A stretch of DNA of 9,229 nucleotides, from positions 1-9,229 of the forward strand of contig CAMKTW010000054.1 of assembly GCA_946415795.1 (NCBI GenBank), written 5' to 3'. The notes under the pieces are model-generated. The model had not been told where the DNA came from and searched no databases. It was given only the letters and a program-made list of their open reading frames with translations. A program made the position numbers and the translations under genes. Shown here piece after piece: positions 1 through 6,136 of this stretch; the first letter of the stretch is position 1; each line of letters starts with the position of its first letter. The stretch comes from an uncultured Bacteroidales bacterium. Lineage in GTDB: Bacteria > Bacteroidota > Bacteroidia > Bacteroidales > UBA932.

Positions 1-1
1 C

Positions 2-1792
2 GGCATCATCCTGAACAAGAATCTGGTGGAGCACCTGGGCAGCGACCATACCGAGCTGCGCAAGACCATTATCCATGAGCTTTTGCATTACTACCAGTCC
101 GATTACGATAAGCGATGGGCCCTGACCAAAGCCAAGTTCGATTCGAACGGTGAGTTCCTCATAATTTACGAATCGGGCGGCACTTGGGTTGAGCGATTTG
201 TTGCAGACCATTCCTATTCGAATATCATGATTGAACATGGCGTCGATTTATTACAATACGGGGTTAAATGGGCTCCTAAGGGTGAATTCAAATATCAGGC
301 AAAAGGCTATGGCCTGGGGCTGGTTCTGGAATGGTTCTCGCAGAAAAAGGGAGACAAATCCATCGTGACGATGTATGAACATTGGCGCGACAAGGGTATC
401 AAAACGCATCTCGAGTGGCTTGAAGACTGGTGCAAAACGACCGGTTACGATTTCTTTGATGATAGCAACTTCAGGGATTTTGTGGAAGCCGCTGCCGACG
501 GGAAGGTTGCAAAGGGTTTCGATTATTACAATTTTCCGGGGAGTTCTGTAAACCAGGTCACCATCAATAATGAGAATCCGCGTTCTAAAGAGTATGATAT
601 ATGGAAGTATGGAGGCTTGAAGAGTGACTACTATTTCAACCATTGGACCAATTCCCAGGGAACCAAGGACGTGAAAGGCCGGGAACTTGTAGTGTCGCAG
701 CAGAATGAGAATGTATACGGCCTGGCATACCTTGTCGAGATGGAACGATACACGGATGAGGAAGATGTGCAACATACTCGCCCCAAGAAAGCAGAGTTCC
801 TGGGCTATTTCATGGCGGACAAGCCCCTTGTCGTGACCGATGAAGGCATCCTGAGCAAGCTGGTGACCCAAAGCCCTCTCACGCAACTGTTCCTCGTCAC
901 AGGAGTTGTATTCAATAAGTATGACGAGAAAGTGCAGCAGACCGTTTGCCTTGCCGAACCAGACAAACTGGAAATATCGCCCAAGTCACTTTCCTTCTCC
1001 CACGACGCCGGTACGCAGCGCGTGACGGTGGATACCAACAAGGACAACATCAGCGTCACTTCATCCGACGCTTCCTGGCTCACGGCCCAATATGACAAGA
1101 CGGGCAAGACCCTGGATGTCAGCGTAAGGGAGAACGGCAACGAAACGCCTCGCGAGGGTAAGATTATCCTCAGCGCGCCGCTGGACGGGGGTAAAACCAT
1201 AGCCGACACCCTCATCGTGTCCCAGGAGGCCGGCGTGCTCAAGAATTTCGTCAATGTCCGCTCAATTGAGTTACAATTCAAAACGCTGGAAAATTTCTGG
1301 GCTGGCAAGATATGCTACACCTCCTTTGACTGTTCGCAGGATGGGTATGTCTATGCTTCTGCTTATAGTGACCCCGGGGAACTCACTTCAGTTCGTGAAG
1401 GAGACTACCAGATTATCTCTGCCCACCATAGTCACTCCAACTACGCAACGGGCGGCTCCGACGAGACGATGTCCTTCACCATGAAGATTGACAAAGACCT
1501 CAACGGGGAAGGCAGTTTCAGTATTACCCGAAAGTCATGGGCCACCGCAGGGTCGGGAATGTACGCTATCGGGAGCACTTGCAATGTGTCAATGTCCGGT
1601 TCTTTCGGTCCGGACCAGCCGAACAAAACTTACTGGGGCGGATATGGTATCCTGATTTACGATAAGGCTCCACAATCATTCTCCTTCAGCGTCGGTGGCT
1701 TCAAGGCCTATTTCGAACCTGACAACCATCTGGACGTCTTCAATTACTCCACATCTTCCACCAATGCGGTGTGCTACATCCTAATAAGATAG
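2..1792 (+). CDS. BACON-domain secreted putative zinc metallopeptidase, 5' end outside window
   Basis: The reading frame is open to the left edge, so this is the 3' part of a longer gene and the GTG at 26 is not a credible start. Residues are counted from that GTG. HELLH (residues 17-21, bases 74-88) is an HExxH zinc motif. TWVERFVAD follows, and E56, 35 residues after the second His, is a plausible third ligand of gluzincin type; this is inference. Residues about 314-403 match a BACON domain: they open with LEISPKSLSF, continue through ASWLTA and end in a TLIVSQEAG-type strand. BACON domains are common in secreted Bacteroidales proteins and often bind carbohydrate or mucin. Residues 404-588 are beta-rich, with many Ser, Gly and aromatic residues, and I could not assign them. 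A signal peptide or lipobox would lie upstream of the window. The likely role is a surface or periplasmic protein; substrate unknown. The peptidase call is weaker than the BACON call. Confidence 0.8.
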   Translation, partial: GIILNKNLVEHLGSDHTELRKTIIHELLHYYQSDYDKRWALTKAKFDSNGEFLIIYESGGTWVERFVADHSYSNIMIEHGVDLLQYGVKWAPKGEFKYQAKGYGLGLVLEWFSQKKGDKSIVTMYEHWRDKGIKTHLEWLEDWCKTTGYDFFDDSNFRDFVEAAADGKVAKGFDYYNFPGSSVNQVTINNENPRSKEYDIWKYGGLKSDYYFNHWTNSQGTKDVKGRELVVSQQNENVYGLAYLVEMERYTDEEDVQHTRPKKAEFLGYFMADKPLVVTDEGILSKLVTQSPLTQLFLVTGVVFNKYDEKVQQTVCLAEPDKLEISPKSLSFSHDAGTQRVTVDTNKDNISVTSSDASWLTAQYDKTGKTLDVSVRENGNETPREGKIILSAPLDGGKTIADTLIVSQEAGVLKNFVNVRSIELQFKTLENFWAGKICYTSFDCSQDGYVYASAYSDPGELTSVREGDYQIISAHHSHSNYATGGSDETMSFTMKIDKDLNGEGSFSITRKSWATAGSGMYAIGSTCNVSMSGSFGPDQPNKTYWGGYGILIYDKAPQSFSFSVGGFKAYFEPDNHLDVFNYSTSSTNAVCYILIR

Positions 1793-1830
1793 AAAAGAAA
1801 TAATTCCCTCTGGCGGGAAGCGTTAAAAAT

Positions 1831-1860
1831 AGGGTGGCCGGAAATCACGGTCACCCTTTT
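1831..1860. terminator. Bidirectional intrinsic terminator between convergent genes
   Basis: The arms AGGGTGGCCG (1831-1840) and CGGTCACCCT (1848-1857) pair over 10 bp with one G-U wobble and a 7-nt loop. On the plus strand a short T run follows (1857-1860), suited to ending the BACON-gene transcript. On the minus strand the same stem is followed by ATTTTT, suited to the end of the amt transcript. Its position between two convergent genes fits a shared terminator. Confidence 0.75.
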
Positions 1861-1879
1861 AATATCCCGCGGGTTATGA

Positions 1880-2365
1880 TTAGTTGTAGCAGGTTTCGCC
1901 GTGTTCGTAGATGTCGAGGCCTTCGTCTTCGATACGGGTGGGAACACGGAGTCCGTGCAGCTTCTTGATGCCGAAGAAGAGGACGAGACCGCAGGCGGCT
2001 GCCCAGAGGTCGATGACCAGGATGCCGAAGCATTGTGCGCCGAAAAAGCCCCAGCCGTGGCCGTAGAAGACTCCTTCTGCGGTGGAGAGCAGGCCGGTGA
2101 GAAGGGTGCCGAGGATGCCGCAGACGCCGTGTACCGAAGATGCGCCCACCGGGTCGTCGATGTGCAGCTTATGGTCTATGAATTCTATAGCGAATACCAG
2201 CACTATACCGCAGATGAGGCCTATGATGACGGCTCCTGCGGGTGAAACCATGTCACAGCCCGCCGTGATGCCGACCAGGCCGGCCAGCACGCCGTTGAGC
2301 ATCAGTGAGAACGAGGGCTTGCCATATTTGATCCAGGTAAGGAACATGGTGGCGACTCCGCCCGT
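1880..2365 (-). pseudogene. amt: C-terminal remnant of an Amt/Rh-family ammonium transporter
   Basis: The translation matches the last third or so of Amt proteins: TWIKYGKPS, then LNGVLAGLVGITAGCDMVSP, a membrane helix, DDPVGASSVHGVCGILG, two more helices and the charged cytoplasmic tail ending in EHGETCYN. The His in VHGVCG (about residue 73 from the first ATG) corresponds to the second pore His of AmtB (H318 in E. coli). The first pore His and the earlier membrane helices are absent. Family members have roughly 400 or more residues; here about 161 codons remain. Homology appears to run six codons above the first ATG (TGGVAT) to base 2365, then meets in-frame TAA codons at 2366-2371 and the palindrome block. 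The remnant cannot form a working channel. The 3' end and terminator are intact, so the break is recent or reflects an assembly join. The usual partner, a PII protein (GlnK/GlnB), is not in the window. Confidence 0.85.
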
Positions 2366-2371
2366 TTATTA

Positions 2372-2475
2372 TGTGGAGACGTCAGCGCATTGCGCTGACG
2401 CTCCTATTTTACTAGGGGGCTCTGCCCCCTAAAACCCCTGCGGCGCAAAGCGCCGGCCCCTAAAGGGGCTGTGGA
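2372..2475. repeat. Palindrome-rich repeat block flanked by TGTGGA direct repeats
   Basis: Four hairpins lie end to end. (a) 2375-2404: GGAG, bulged A, CGTCAGCGC, loop ATT, GCGCTGACG, CTCC, about 13 bp. (b) 2413-2431: TAGGGGGC, loop TCT, GCCCCCTA, 8 bp. (c) 2441-2455: CGGCGC, loop AAA, GCGCCG. (d) 2456-2469: GCCCC, loop TAAA, GGGGC. The six bases TGTGGA occur at 2372-2377 and again at 2470-2475, bracketing the block. No protein is encoded. The layout resembles a REP-like or MITE-like intergenic element. It starts within a few bases of where amt homology stops and ends about 30 bases from the stop codon of the ClpP-like gene, so it may also act as a transcript end for that gene, although no good T run follows the stems in that direction. 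Confidence 0.65.
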
Positions 2476-2503
2476 TTGTATACTCATATTCATCGATAAG
2501 AAT

Positions 2504-3088
2504 TTAGATTATTTCTGTCAGAATACCAAGTTCCAGGGCCTCTTCAGCTGGGATGAACCAATCCTGTTTCTGCTGGATTACCTGCTTGAGGCGTTCTTCC
2601 GTAACCCTGGTTTTCGATTTGATTACCTTGAAAAGCATTTCGTTTATTCGACTCACCTCAGCTACAGTTTCTCCCATGTCTCGGAGCGTTCCAAAAGAAA
2701 CACCGGATACCTGATGAATCATGAAAGTGGTATTGCGGTAGCCTTTCCGGACTTTCGAGCCAAGGGCGACGATGATGCCCATCGACATTATCTTCCCAGT
2801 GCAGACTATCTCGATAGGCGTCTGCGATGCTTCGATGACGTCATAAAGGGCGAGCCCGTCATAGCAGCCTCCACCATACGTGGACAGGTACAGTTCTATC
2901 GGTGTCAGGGTTACAGTCATGGGCGAGAGCTTATTCTCAATGGCCCATTGCGCGCATTGTTGTACGTAAGTCTGGTCAGTGAGATTGATTTTCACAATCT
3001 CCTTGATGGTTGACTCTACCGTCGTGCTTTTGATTTCACCGAAGAAGGTAATGACTTTCTCTTTTGGCTCCAGTTGCTTGATTTCCAT
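2504..3088 (-). CDS. ClpP-like (S14 family) serine peptidase, orphan
   Basis: The protein has 194 residues, close to the normal ClpP size. It shows the S14 landmarks in order: IELYLSTYGGG (residues 64-74, matching the INSPGG oxyanion segment), GKIMSMG with nucleophile S102, FMIHQVSG with H125, and QKQDWFIPAEEALELGI with D176. The catalytic triad is therefore intact. ClpP forms barrel-shaped peptidase complexes that need an AAA+ unfoldase (ClpX, ClpA or ClpC) for folded substrates. No ATPase gene is next to it. The sequence around the triad (MIHQVSG, STYGGG) differs from the housekeeping form and reminds me of ClpP-like peptidases in phage or mobile DNA; that is inference. The ATG at 3088 starts just before MEIKQLEP and no better start exists. 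It is divergent from the unknown gene at 3213 and abuts the palindrome block downstream. GC is lower by eye than in the genes to the right. Confidence 0.85.
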   Translation of the reverse strand: MEIKQLEPKEKVITFFGEIKSTTVESTIKEIVKINLTDQTYVQQCAQWAIENKLSPMTVTLTPIELYLSTYGGGCYDGLALYDVIEASQTPIEIVCTGKIMSMGIIVALGSKVRKGYRNTTFMIHQVSGVSFGTLRDMGETVAEVSRINEMLFKVIKSKTRVTEERLKQVIQQKQDWFIPAEEALELGILTEII

Positions 3089-3110
3089 ATCTCAGCTCTA
3101 TTCTCGACTG

Positions 3111-3118
3111 CAAAGGAA
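3111..3118 (-). promoter_or_regulatory. Weak -7 box for the ClpP-like gene
   Basis: On the minus strand this reads TTCCTTTG, one mismatch from the Bacteroidota -7 consensus TAnnTTTG, and lies 22 bases before the ATG at 3088. A TTTG sits 13 bases further up, closer than the usual 19-21, so the -33 part is not convincing. Confidence 0.3.
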
Positions 3119-3191
3119 ACCGGATGTTCCGCAAAATTGTGGCAGAAACAAAAACCATTTAACTATGCCAGATTTTTGCTGAAGCTAAGAT

Positions 3192-3200
3192 TATTTTTGC
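3192..3200 (+). promoter_or_regulatory. -7 box upstream of the unknown gene at 3213
   Basis: TATTTTTGC fits the Bacteroidota -7 pattern TAnnTTTG followed by a pyrimidine. It ends 12 bases before the ATG at 3213, implying a very short leader. A TTTG at 3175-3178 is nearer than normal -33 spacing. With the box at 3111-3118 it would make the 124-bp gap a divergent promoter region. Confidence 0.4.
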
Positions 3201-3212
3201 CGAAAAAACAAA

Positions 3213-3494
3213 ATGGAAAAGTTGAATAACACATCAAATCTGGGCATTAGAGAAATCGAGGGTGCATATGGCCTTCGAATCGAACAGCCGGAAGTCACGC
3301 TGATAAAGATTGGTGATACTTCTATGATAGCGGAAGCATTCGGAGTTACCGCCACCACTACAGAGGGACTGATTGAGAAGGTTGCCGCCTCCTTCCACCT
3401 GGACAAATCTTTCTTGACCATTCTCACCATCGCAGAAGTCGAAAAGATTCACAAAACCGCCGATGAGCATCCGAAGAGGCTCCGCATATTCTAA
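3213..3494 (+). CDS. Hypothetical protein, 93 residues
   Basis: I do not recognise this protein. It begins with ATG (MEKLNNTSNLGIREIEGAYG) after an A-rich stretch that suits Bacteroidota translation starts, and a -7 box lies just upstream. The predicted protein is soluble, with no signal peptide and no membrane segment. The first half has beta-like stretches (YGLRIEQPEVTLIKIGD), the second half looks helical (EGLIEKVAASFHLDKSFLTILTIAEVEKIH), and the end is basic (PKRLRIF). Amino-acid composition is that of a normal coding sequence. It is divergent from the ClpP-like gene and is followed 49 bases later by another small unknown frame, so the two may be co-transcribed. A role as partner, substrate or adaptor of the peptidase is conceivable but rests only on position. 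Confidence 0.6.
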   Translation: MEKLNNTSNLGIREIEGAYGLRIEQPEVTLIKIGDTSMIAEAFGVTATTTEGLIEKVAASFHLDKSFLTILTIAEVEKIHKTADEHPKRLRIF

Positions 3495-3543
3495 CAAAGA
3501 ACAGCTATGGAATGAAAAATCACTCAAAAGAGAGGAATCTACA

Positions 3544-3931
3544 ATGGCAGAACAAATCATCTATCAAATCCCCGGTTACGAGAACGGTCTCGTACATTAT
3601 GTCATCACCACCGACGAGGTGAGCGCCATCTTCATTGCTGCCCAGATTGTCTCAGACCTCCTCAATAAGTGGAATACCAACGTCGCCTTCTTCTCCTATT
3701 CAGGTCGCTGCAGATTCTGTCAACGGACTAATTCCCCCTGTTAACCAAGACTTTGAATCCATCGGAGGCCTCCCAGACAAATTCCTCGTGATTTATGTTT
3801 GTATGGATCTAAAAATGAGCGATCTTGTGCTGCTGGGAGATATCACCAGGTCTGTAAGCCATTTCAGACAGGCCATAATCCATGAGAAAAGTTCGCACGG
3901 GAGAATCATGGTCTATTACTTTTTTAAATAA
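3544..3931 (+). pseudogene. Unknown gene, probably split by a frameshift near 3695-3715
   Basis: An ATG at 3544 opens MAEQIIYQIPGYENGLVHYV and runs in frame 1 to a TAA at 3742-3744. The last residues (GRCRFCQRTNSPC) look out of frame. From about 3700 the next frame becomes protein-like (AADSVNGLIPPVNQDFES, then GGLPDKFLVIYVCMDLKMSD) and continues to the TAA at 3929-3931. Joined, the two would make a protein of about 128 residues. The second frame has no convincing start of its own: only a TTG at 3635 inside the first frame, followed by a Ser/Pro-rich run. This pattern fits a one-base insertion (or two-base deletion) in a formerly single gene, a sequencing error, or less likely programmed frameshifting. 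No family recognised. If no frameshift exists, the upstream part encodes a 66-residue protein ending at 3744. Confidence 0.4.
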
Positions 3932-4107
3932 GGCATTTGCTTGTATCGGTATATGATGAGCATGCCGCAGGGGACGCGGATTATAATTCGCCGAAAGAAA
4001 CGGGGCTGCTGAAGAGAGGCGCTGATGGATCTGTTGCAGGGACTAGGAACTATGTAGCACACTCCAGTCATTTCCCCACATCCCTCATTTGTCCGAATTT
4101 ATTTTAA
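3928..4107 (+). pseudogene. Coding-like fragment without a start codon
   Basis: A frame of 59 codons runs from just after a TAA at 3925-3927 to a TAA at 4105-4107. It contains YDEHAAGDADYNSPKETG and GADGSVAGTRNYVAHSSHF, with a normal amino-acid mix, but has no ATG. It follows the preceding broken gene across a six-T run (3920-3925) and is in the same frame as the start at 3544. It could be a third piece of one decayed gene or a chance frame; an open frame of this length by chance is not rare. Confidence 0.25.
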
Positions 4108-4147
4108 AAAAAGGCAAACCGGGCAAATTATGGAACCGAAGGTCCGG

Positions 4148-4327
4148 TTACTTATGTGGGAATAAACTGTCCATGCCGTGGAAGAGGAAGAGGAAGAGGT
4201 AGAGGTAGAGGTAGAGGTAGAGGTAGAGGTCTTGCCCTACAGTTGGCTTGCCGTAGACGCGCACCCAGGTGCAGAAGCCATTGTCGCCGGCAGTGAATTC
4301 GAACACGCGGGATCCGCCCAAATCAGA
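4148..4327 (-). pseudogene. Minus-strand ORF relic containing the hexamer repeat
   Basis: Between a TAA at 4328-4330 (minus strand) and a TAA at 4148-4150 there are 59 open codons. The first 32 look like real protein (GGSRVFEFTAGDNGF, then CTWVRVYGKPTVGQD). The repeat then encodes alternating Leu-Tyr and Leu-Phe, and a short tail follows. There is no start codon upstream in frame. I read it as a leftover of a gene whose upstream part is gone and whose end was altered by repeat expansion. No family could be named with confidence. Confidence 0.3.
4180..4230. repeat. Hexanucleotide tandem repeat, GGAAGA x3 then GGTAGA x5
   Basis: Eight consecutive 6-bp units are seen directly: three GGAAGA (4180-4197), five GGTAGA (4198-4227) and a partial GGT. 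The two versions differ by a single A-to-T change, so the array grew by slippage. Unit length is a multiple of three, so any reading frame through it stays open. Confidence 0.95.
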
Positions 4328-4351
4328 TTATTCTTTACGTTCATTGTGCAA

Positions 4352-4365
4352 ATACAAAATTGTAT
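4352..4365. promoter_or_regulatory. Short palindrome, possible operator
   Basis: ATACAA, two A bases, TTGTAT form a perfect 6-bp inverted repeat 57 bases before the ATG at 4422 and 40 bases upstream of the -7 box. Such a site could bind a dimeric regulator of the downstream glycoside hydrolase gene, but AT-rich palindromes of this size also occur by chance. Confidence 0.2.
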
Positions 4366-4405
4366 CTGCGAGTTACGTTTTTAAGCCCGGAAGAGAAAAT
4401 AATTA

Positions 4406-4413
4406 TAACTTTG
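4406..4413 (+). promoter_or_regulatory. -7 box for the rhamnosidase-like gene
   Basis: TAACTTTG matches the Bacteroidota -7 consensus TAnnTTTG exactly and lies 8 bases before the ATG at 4422. At the expected -33 position there is only a T run (4378-4382), not a clear TTTG. The leader would be very short; if the start is ATG 4428 it is six bases longer. Confidence 0.45.
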
Positions 4414-4421
4414 AGAAAGAT

Positions 4422-6047
4422 ATGAAAATGATTTATAGAATATACCTAAGTGCCATATTATGCCTGTCCGGTTTTGTGTCCGCTGCCGCTCAGGATGTGT
4501 TTGGCGACTGCCGCGGACGGTGGATGGAAATCGCAGAGCAGACCACTCCTGCTCTGACTGTGACCGAGGTCAGCCCTGTCTCGGTGGTGGAGGTGGTGGC
4601 CGACACTGCGGCGTTCCAGGGTTGGCGGTGCATCCCCAAAGCGGGGCTGGACACCCTCTCCGAGACTAATTTCAGAAAGATGCGGAGCGTGACGCTGGAC
4701 TTTGGCCGTCACCTTACCGGCCGTCTAAAGTTCCGCCTCAAGACTCCGGGCGACGTGATGGACGCTCCGGTGAAGCTGAAGTTCGTGTTTGGCGAGACTC
4801 CCGGCGAGTTGGCCGAAGCTTTTGACCCCTGGCGCGGAAGTCTTTCAAGGGGCTGGATGCAGGATGAGATGCTCACCGTGGACGTGGCCGACTGCGATGT
4901 CCTCCTGGATCGTCGTATGGCCTTCCGCTACCTGCGCATTGAACTCTCAGGTGGCAACTTCGATTTTGCTCTGGACGGCGTACGCTGCCTGGCGACCACA
5001 TCTGCCGGGGAGCTCAAGACCGCCCTTGACGATAACTGCCCCAAGATTATCCGCGATATCAACGATGTCAGCCTGGCGACACTCGCCGAGTGTATGCAGA
5101 CCGTGTATGAAGACGGCCCCAAGCGTGACCGCCGGCTGTGGATAGGCGATCTCTATCTGGAGTCGCTTGCCGGGCGATACTCGTATCAGAATCACCAGCT
5201 TACCAGGCACTGCCTGTATCTTTTCGCCGCCCTTACCGACAATAACGGACGGCTGCTTGCAGACCTTTTCGAGCATCCTGAGCCGCATCCGCAGTGGGGT
5301 ACATACTGTTTTACTTACAGCCTGCTGTATTCTTCAATCCTGCTGGAGTATCTTAACGATACAGGCGATATCGACACAGCCCGCGACCTCTGGCCGGTGG
5401 TAAAGGTGCAGATTGAAGACGCCGTGGGGCGCGTCAGGGACGATGGCTGGGTGGATGCCAGCCGCGCCTGGCTTTTCTTTGACCACGCCGTGCTGGATGC
5501 GGAGGTCCCCTTCCAGGGAGCAGTGCTCTTTGCACTGGAGCAGACCTGCGAGCTGGCCAGGAAGATCGGCTATGGCGACCAGGTGGAGCAGTGGAGCAAA
5601 CTGCGGGCAAAGATCCGTAGGGGAGCCAGAAAGCGTTATTACAATTCCCGGGAGCATCTGATGCTGAGTCCCGGCGGTGCGCCGGCATCTGTCCACGCCC
5701 AGGTCTGGGCCATAATCGGCGGCATCCTTTCGCCAAAAGAGGGCGCCCGCGCGCTGGTGGCTGTGCTTAAGAAAGAAGATGCGGTCCGTCCAGCTTCACC
5801 CTATGCTATGCACTATCTGCTGGAGGCGATGCTGCGCTGCGGAATGTACGATGAGGCCCGCAGCACAATGATAGATTACTGGGGCGGAATGGTCCGCAAG
5901 GGGGCCGATACCTTCTGGGAGGTCTATGACCCCGCCGACGATTTTCGCGCCCCGTACGGCTTCTATCCGCTGAACAGCTACTGCCACGCCTGGAGCTGCA
6001 CTCCCACCTATTTCATCTTCAAATACCCCGAAGTGTTCCAGAAGTAG
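4422..6047 (+). CDS. Secreted GH78-type alpha-L-rhamnosidase-like protein
   Basis: The protein has 541 residues from the ATG at 4422. That start gives a clean signal peptide (MKMIYRIYLSAILCLSGFVS, likely cut after AAA at 23); a frame start further up at 4269 would bury it. Residues about 45-190 form a beta-sandwich with LDFGRHLTGRLKF, typical of the accessory domain before the barrel. Residues about 205-540 are the six-hairpin (alpha/alpha)6 barrel: EDGPKRDRRLWIGDLY (230-245), WLFFDHAVLD (350-359), DTFWEVYDP (496-504) and HAWSCTPTYF (522-531). GH78 enzymes remove terminal alpha-L-rhamnose by inversion. E500 fits the general base. At the place where classic members have DCPxRDE, with the last Glu as general acid, this protein has DGPKRDR, so the acid must differ or be absent. 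It is shorter than many GH78 proteins (700-1000 residues), ending right after the barrel without the C-terminal beta domain. It converges on dsbD. Rhamnosidase is the best call; specificity is uncertain. Confidence 0.8.
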   Translation: MKMIYRIYLSAILCLSGFVSAAAQDVFGDCRGRWMEIAEQTTPALTVTEVSPVSVVEVVADTAAFQGWRCIPKAGLDTLSETNFRKMRSVTLDFGRHLTGRLKFRLKTPGDVMDAPVKLKFVFGETPGELAEAFDPWRGSLSRGWMQDEMLTVDVADCDVLLDRRMAFRYLRIELSGGNFDFALDGVRCLATTSAGELKTALDDNCPKIIRDINDVSLATLAECMQTVYEDGPKRDRRLWIGDLYLESLAGRYSYQNHQLTRHCLYLFAALTDNNGRLLADLFEHPEPHPQWGTYCFTYSLLYSSILLEYLNDTGDIDTARDLWPVVKVQIEDAVGRVRDDGWVDASRAWLFFDHAVLDAEVPFQGAVLFALEQTCELARKIGYGDQVEQWSKLRAKIRRGARKRYYNSREHLMLSPGGAPASVHAQVWAIIGGILSPKEGARALVAVLKKEDAVRPASPYAMHYLLEAMLRCGMYDEARSTMIDYWGGMVRKGADTFWEVYDPADDFRAPYGFYPLNSYCHAWSCTPTYFIFKYPEVFQK

Positions 6048-6136
6048 CGGCCCGGATAGCGCAATTTGCAGATCATTATGTCCAGAATCATCCGGTGGTG
6101 GTTTTCATAACCGACGCTGCCTATGTCCGCGCAGTG

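Larger units (their letters stand above)
4108..4421. other. Gene-poor stretch before the rhamnosidase-like gene
   Basis: No intact gene is visible. The stretch holds an A/T run, a small inverted repeat around 4135-4148 (AACCG and CGGTT), a hexamer tandem repeat, a minus-strand ORF relic, a short AT-rich palindrome and the promoter-like box of the downstream gene, the last four listed separately. Confidence 0.6.

Noticed and set aside
251..1308. Minus-strand open frames opposite the BACON gene
   Set aside because: The plus strand carries recognisable HExxH and BACON sequence; the opposite frames have no motifs, starts or promoters of note.
2375..2410. First hairpin plus TATTTT as a plus-strand terminator
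   Set aside because: The shape fits, but no plus-strand gene lies upstream; both adjacent genes are on the minus strand. It is better seen as part of the repeat block.
1901..2432. Plus-strand frames opposite the amt remnant
   Set aside because: They are reverse readings of conserved Amt sequence and, at the right end, run through the palindromes.
4180..4230. CRISPR-like array
   Set aside because: The units are six bases with no spacers, so this is a simple tandem repeat, and no cas genes are present.
4178..4384. Glu/Val-rich plus-strand frame starting in the hexamer repeat
   Set aside because: The acidic run is only the translation of the repeat, and the rest has no protein character.
4269..4421. 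Upstream extension of the rhamnosidase-like frame
   Set aside because: It would place 51 extra residues before a clear signal peptide and would include the promoter-like box at 4406-4413.
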